Shown: positions 13,222-15,448 of the stretch, one piece after another
How positions within the stretch are numbered: the first letter of the stretch is position 1
Layout of the letters: each line of letters begins with the position of its first letter
Assembly (NCBI GenBank): GCA_946482635.1
Contig: CAMLSG010000129.1
Location: 1 to 15,448, forward strand
Direction: 5' to 3'
DNA: 15,448 nt
Origin: an uncultured Duganella sp.
GTDB lineage: Bacteria; Pseudomonadota; Gammaproteobacteria; Burkholderiales; Burkholderiaceae
Notes under the pieces: generated by a model
The model's input: only the letters and a program-made list of their open reading frames with translations
What the model was told of the DNA's origin: nothing
The model's database searches: none
Position numbers and translations under genes: made by a program

Positions 13222-14352
13222 ATGCGCACGTTAGCACACCTGAAACTGCGCGCCAGATACCTGGCGACGGCGGGTGTGTGCGCCGCCCTCCTGGCCGGTT
13301 GTGCGCAATTCAAGTACTACTTCCAGGCAGCCCAGGGCCAGTACGCGCTCTGGTCTGACGCCCGTCCGGTCGACGACTGGATCGGCGACCCGTCCACCGA
13401 TCCCAAGCTCAAGGCCCGCCTCGAAAAGGCCAAGCTGATCCGCAAGTTCGCGGTCAAGGAGCTTGGCCTGCCGGACAATGCCAGCTACAAGAATTACGCG
13501 CCGCTGAACCGGCAGTACGTGCTGTGGAATGTCGTGGCCACGCCCGAACTGTCGCTACGGCCGGTGCAATGGTGCTTCCCGATCGCGGGCTGCGTCAGCT
13601 ATCGCGGCTATTACGACAAGGCCGATGCCGAAGCCTATGCCGACGAGCTGCGCAAGGAAGGCAACGACGTGCAGGTCGGCGGCGTGCCGGCTTACTCGAC
13701 GCTGGGCTGGCTCAGCGACCCGCTGCTGTCGACCTTCATCAACCACTCGGACGCCGAGCTGGCGCGCCTGATCTTCCACGAGCTGGCGCACCAGGTGGTG
13801 TATGTGCAGGGCGATTCCAAATTCAATGAAGCCTTCGCGTCCGCAGTGGAAGAGGCGGGCGTCAACCACTGGCTGGAACTGTACGGCAACGACGCCATGC
13901 GCGAAGCCTATGCGCGCTACAACGTGCGGCGCCAGGACTTCATGGACCTGCTGGTCAAGCATCGCCAGATGCTGGCGGATAACTACGCCAGCAAAGCCAG
14001 CGCCCGCAAGAAGCGCGAGGAGAAGGCCCGCATCTTTGCCGCCTTGCAGGAAGCGTACAAAGTCCTCAAAGCCGACTGGGGCGGCTACAACGGCTATGAC
14101 CGATTCTTCGCAGAACCGCTGAATAATGCCCATTTGGCATCTGTTGCAACCTATAATGATTTGCTGCCAGGTTTCCGCGCCTTGCTGGTGAAGGAAAAAG
14201 CATTCCCGCAGTTTTATGCTGCGGTGCGGAGCATGAGCAACCTGCCTTCCGTTGAACGGCATGACAGGCTGCACGAACTGGCGCGCTCTATGGCGCAAGC
14301 CAATGAGACCACGACGGCCGCCGCTGCCAGGGAACAGGGCGCCGTCAATTGA
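13222..14352 (+). CDS. Predicted aminopeptidase lipoprotein with HExxH motif (DUF2265/PF10023 type)
   Basis: A 376-aa lipoprotein. Residues 1-26 form a lipoprotein signal with lipobox LAGC, C27 being the lipidated cysteine, so the protein is anchored in the envelope and faces the periplasm. The zinc motif HELAH lies near residue 190, followed by FNEAFA about 18 residues later, whose Glu is the likely third ligand (gluzincin pattern). This matches the putative aminopeptidase family COG4324/PF10023, for which I know of no firm substrate. A basic, probably helical stretch (KASARKKREEKAR) lies near 260. The ATG is 9 nt after the oxidoreductase stop, with GAGA overlapping that stop as Shine-Dalgarno, so the two are likely co-transcribed. 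No terminator with a T run follows. Confidence 0.88.
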   Translation: MRTLAHLKLRARYLATAGVCAALLAGCAQFKYYFQAAQGQYALWSDARPVDDWIGDPSTDPKLKARLEKAKLIRKFAVKELGLPDNASYKNYAPLNRQYVLWNVVATPELSLRPVQWCFPIAGCVSYRGYYDKADAEAYADELRKEGNDVQVGGVPAYSTLGWLSDPLLSTFINHSDAELARLIFHELAHQVVYVQGDSKFNEAFASAVEEAGVNHWLELYGNDAMREAYARYNVRRQDFMDLLVKHRQMLADNYASKASARKKREEKARIFAALQEAYKVLKADWGGYNGYDRFFAEPLNNAHLASVATYNDLLPGFRALLVKEKAFPQFYAAVRSMSNLPSVERHDRLHELARSMAQANETTTAAAAREQGAVN

Positions 14353-14522
14353 CGCTCAATCTTTGCTGCATAGCAGCACGGAGGCCCGCTAGAGTACGAG
14401 TTCCAAACCCAGAAAATAGCTTGCCCTGTGTCATGCCGCACGATAGCATCTAGAGTGCGGGAAAGCACGGCCGTTCTATTTTCGCAAATAAAACATATAA
14501 AACTGAGACAAAGAGGCAGAGG
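14353..14522 (+). promoter_or_regulatory. fadD upstream region with dyads and an AT-rich promoter candidate
   Basis: This 170-bp gap has no gene. TGCTGC-ATA-GCAGCA (14364-14378) is a 6-bp hairpin without a T run. CCGCAC (14436-14441) and GTGCGG (14455-14460) form a 6-bp dyad around 13 bases. An AT-rich stretch (14474-14505) holds TATAAA (14496-14501) with a weak TTCTAT 16 nt upstream. AGAGG (14512-14516) is the fadD ribosome site. I do not recognise a FadR or PsrA operator. Confidence 0.3.
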
Positions 14523-15448
14523 ATGGAAAAAATCTGGTTGAAGTCGTATCCCCCAGGCGTCCCTTCGGAAATCGACGCCACGCAATACCGCTCCCTGGTT
14601 CACCTGCTTGAAGAATCGTTCCAGAAGTACGCGTCGCGCAATGCCTTCGTGTGCATGGACAAGTTCATCACCTATGCCGACCTGGACCAGCACTCCAAGC
14701 GCCTGGGCGCCTGGCTGCAAAGCCGCGGCATGAAAAAGGGCGCGCGCGTGGCAGTGATGATGCCGAACGTGCTGCAATACCCGATTGCCATCGCCGCCAT
14801 CCTGCGTGCCGGCTACACCGTCGTCAACGTCAACCCGCTGTATACCCCGCGCGAACTGGAACACCAGCTGAACGACTCCGGCGCGGAAGCCATCATCATC
14901 CTCGAGAATTTCGCCACCACGCTGGAACAGGTGCTGCCGCGCACCCAGGTCAAGCACATCATCGTCGCCAACATGGGCGAAATGCTGGGCGGCCTGAAAG
15001 GCCATATCGTCAACTTCGTGGTGCGCAACGTGAAGAAGCTGGTGCCGCCGTTCTCGCTGCCGAACGCGGTGCGCTTCAAGGATGCGCTGGGGCATGCCCG
15101 CAGCATGAAGCTGACGCCCGTCGAACTGCGCCATGAAGACATCGCCTTCCTGCAGTACACCGGCGGCACCACCGGCGTGTCCAAGGGCGCGACCCTGACC
15201 CACCGCAACATCATCGCCAACCTGCTGCAGATGCAGGCGTGGTCGGCGCCGAAGCTGGCCGACCTGCCGCCGGACGAGCGCACCATCATTTGCGCGCTGC
15301 CGCTGTACCACATCTTCGCGCTGACCGTGTGCGCCATGTGGGGCATCCGCGAGGGCGGCCTGAACGTGCTGATCCCGAACCCGCGCGATATCGGCGGCTT
15401 TATCAAGGAGCTGGCCAAGTACCGCTTCAATATGCTGCCGGCCGTGAA
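14523..15448 (+). CDS. fadD: Long-chain fatty acid-CoA ligase, N-terminal part (cut by the window edge)
   Basis: The first 308 codons of an acyl-CoA synthetase that activates long-chain fatty acids (fatty acid + ATP + CoA to acyl-CoA + AMP + PPi) for beta-oxidation or lipid synthesis. The start MEKIWLKSYPPGVP is typical of betaproteobacterial FadD. The adenylate-forming P-loop motif is complete at Y212-G222 (YTGGTTGVSKG), followed by LTHRNI and the LPLYHIFALT segment. Full-length proteins are about 560 aa, so about 250 residues are missing to the right. AGAGG lies 6 nt before the ATG. No stop or frameshift is seen in the visible part. Expression is probably from the AT-rich upstream region rather than read-through, though no terminator separates it from the lipoprotein gene. 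Confidence 0.94.
   Translation, partial: MEKIWLKSYPPGVPSEIDATQYRSLVHLLEESFQKYASRNAFVCMDKFITYADLDQHSKRLGAWLQSRGMKKGARVAVMMPNVLQYPIAIAAILRAGYTVVNVNPLYTPRELEHQLNDSGAEAIIILENFATTLEQVLPRTQVKHIIVANMGEMLGGLKGHIVNFVVRNVKKLVPPFSLPNAVRFKDALGHARSMKLTPVELRHEDIAFLQYTGGTTGVSKGATLTHRNIIANLLQMQAWSAPKLADLPPDERTIICALPLYHIFALTVCAMWGIREGGLNVLIPNPRDIGGFIKELAKYRFNMLPAV

Noticed and set aside
14364..14378. A terminator for the lipoprotein gene
   Set aside because: The TGCTGC/GCAGCA hairpin has only six pairs and no following T run.
14214..15311. A 365-codon minus-strand frame opposite fadD and the lipoprotein tail
   Set aside because: It spans the end of one plus-strand gene, the intergenic region and fadD, which has an intact adenylation motif. 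No domain or ribosome site supports it.

Overview
The window looks like chromosomal DNA of a GC-rich betaproteobacterium. The 5S rRNA tail, the gene families and the strong G/C third-position bias fit Burkholderiales, probably Oxalobacteraceae (Massilia/Duganella-like). The genus is an inference. No insertion sequence, prophage gene, tRNA or CRISPR array was seen.

Layout. Positions 1-42 are the 3' end of a 5S rRNA gene, followed by a strong intrinsic terminator, so the window starts where an rRNA operon ends. A secreted thermolysin-type (M4) metalloprotease follows (221-1936) with its own GAAA-tetraloop terminator. From about 2.0 to 8.8 kb lies a compact block of membrane-lipid genes. Four are homologues of the E. 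coli ynbABCD set, rearranged into two convergent pairs: ynbB-ynbC on plus (CdsA-like CDP-diacylglycerol synthase; alpha/beta hydrolase fused to a methyltransferase) and ynbD-ynbA on minus (PAP2 plus dual-specificity phosphatase; CDP-alcohol phosphatidyltransferase). Divergent from ynbD, with starts about 10-22 bp apart, is a patatin-like protein coupled by an ATGA overlap to a short-chain dehydrogenase. A PagL-type lipid A 3-O-deacylase converges on them. From 8.97 kb come a 3-hydroxyisobutyrate-dehydrogenase-family enzyme, an M20 amidohydrolase converging on it, a soluble molybdopterin oxidoreductase, a lipoprotein with an HExxH zinc-protease motif (predicted aminopeptidase, DUF2265/PF10023 type), and the first 308 codons of fadD, which runs off the right edge.

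How the genes may work together. YnbB could supply CDP-diacylglycerol, YnbA could swap CMP for an alcohol phosphate, and YnbD could remove the phosphate. YnbC, the patatin-like protein and the dehydrogenase could then trim, methylate or oxidise/reduce the product. That would be a second phospholipid or glycolipid route parallel to CdsA/PgsA/Pgp, with an unknown product. It is the best candidate in the window for an under-described system. Two of its proteins carry striking motif changes: the patatin-like protein has Cys for the nucleophilic Ser and Met for the catalytic Asp, and YnbA has Asn at two of the four motif aspartates and Asn for the motif arginine. Three convergent gene pairs end within 1 bp of each other or overlap, leaving no room for conventional terminators.
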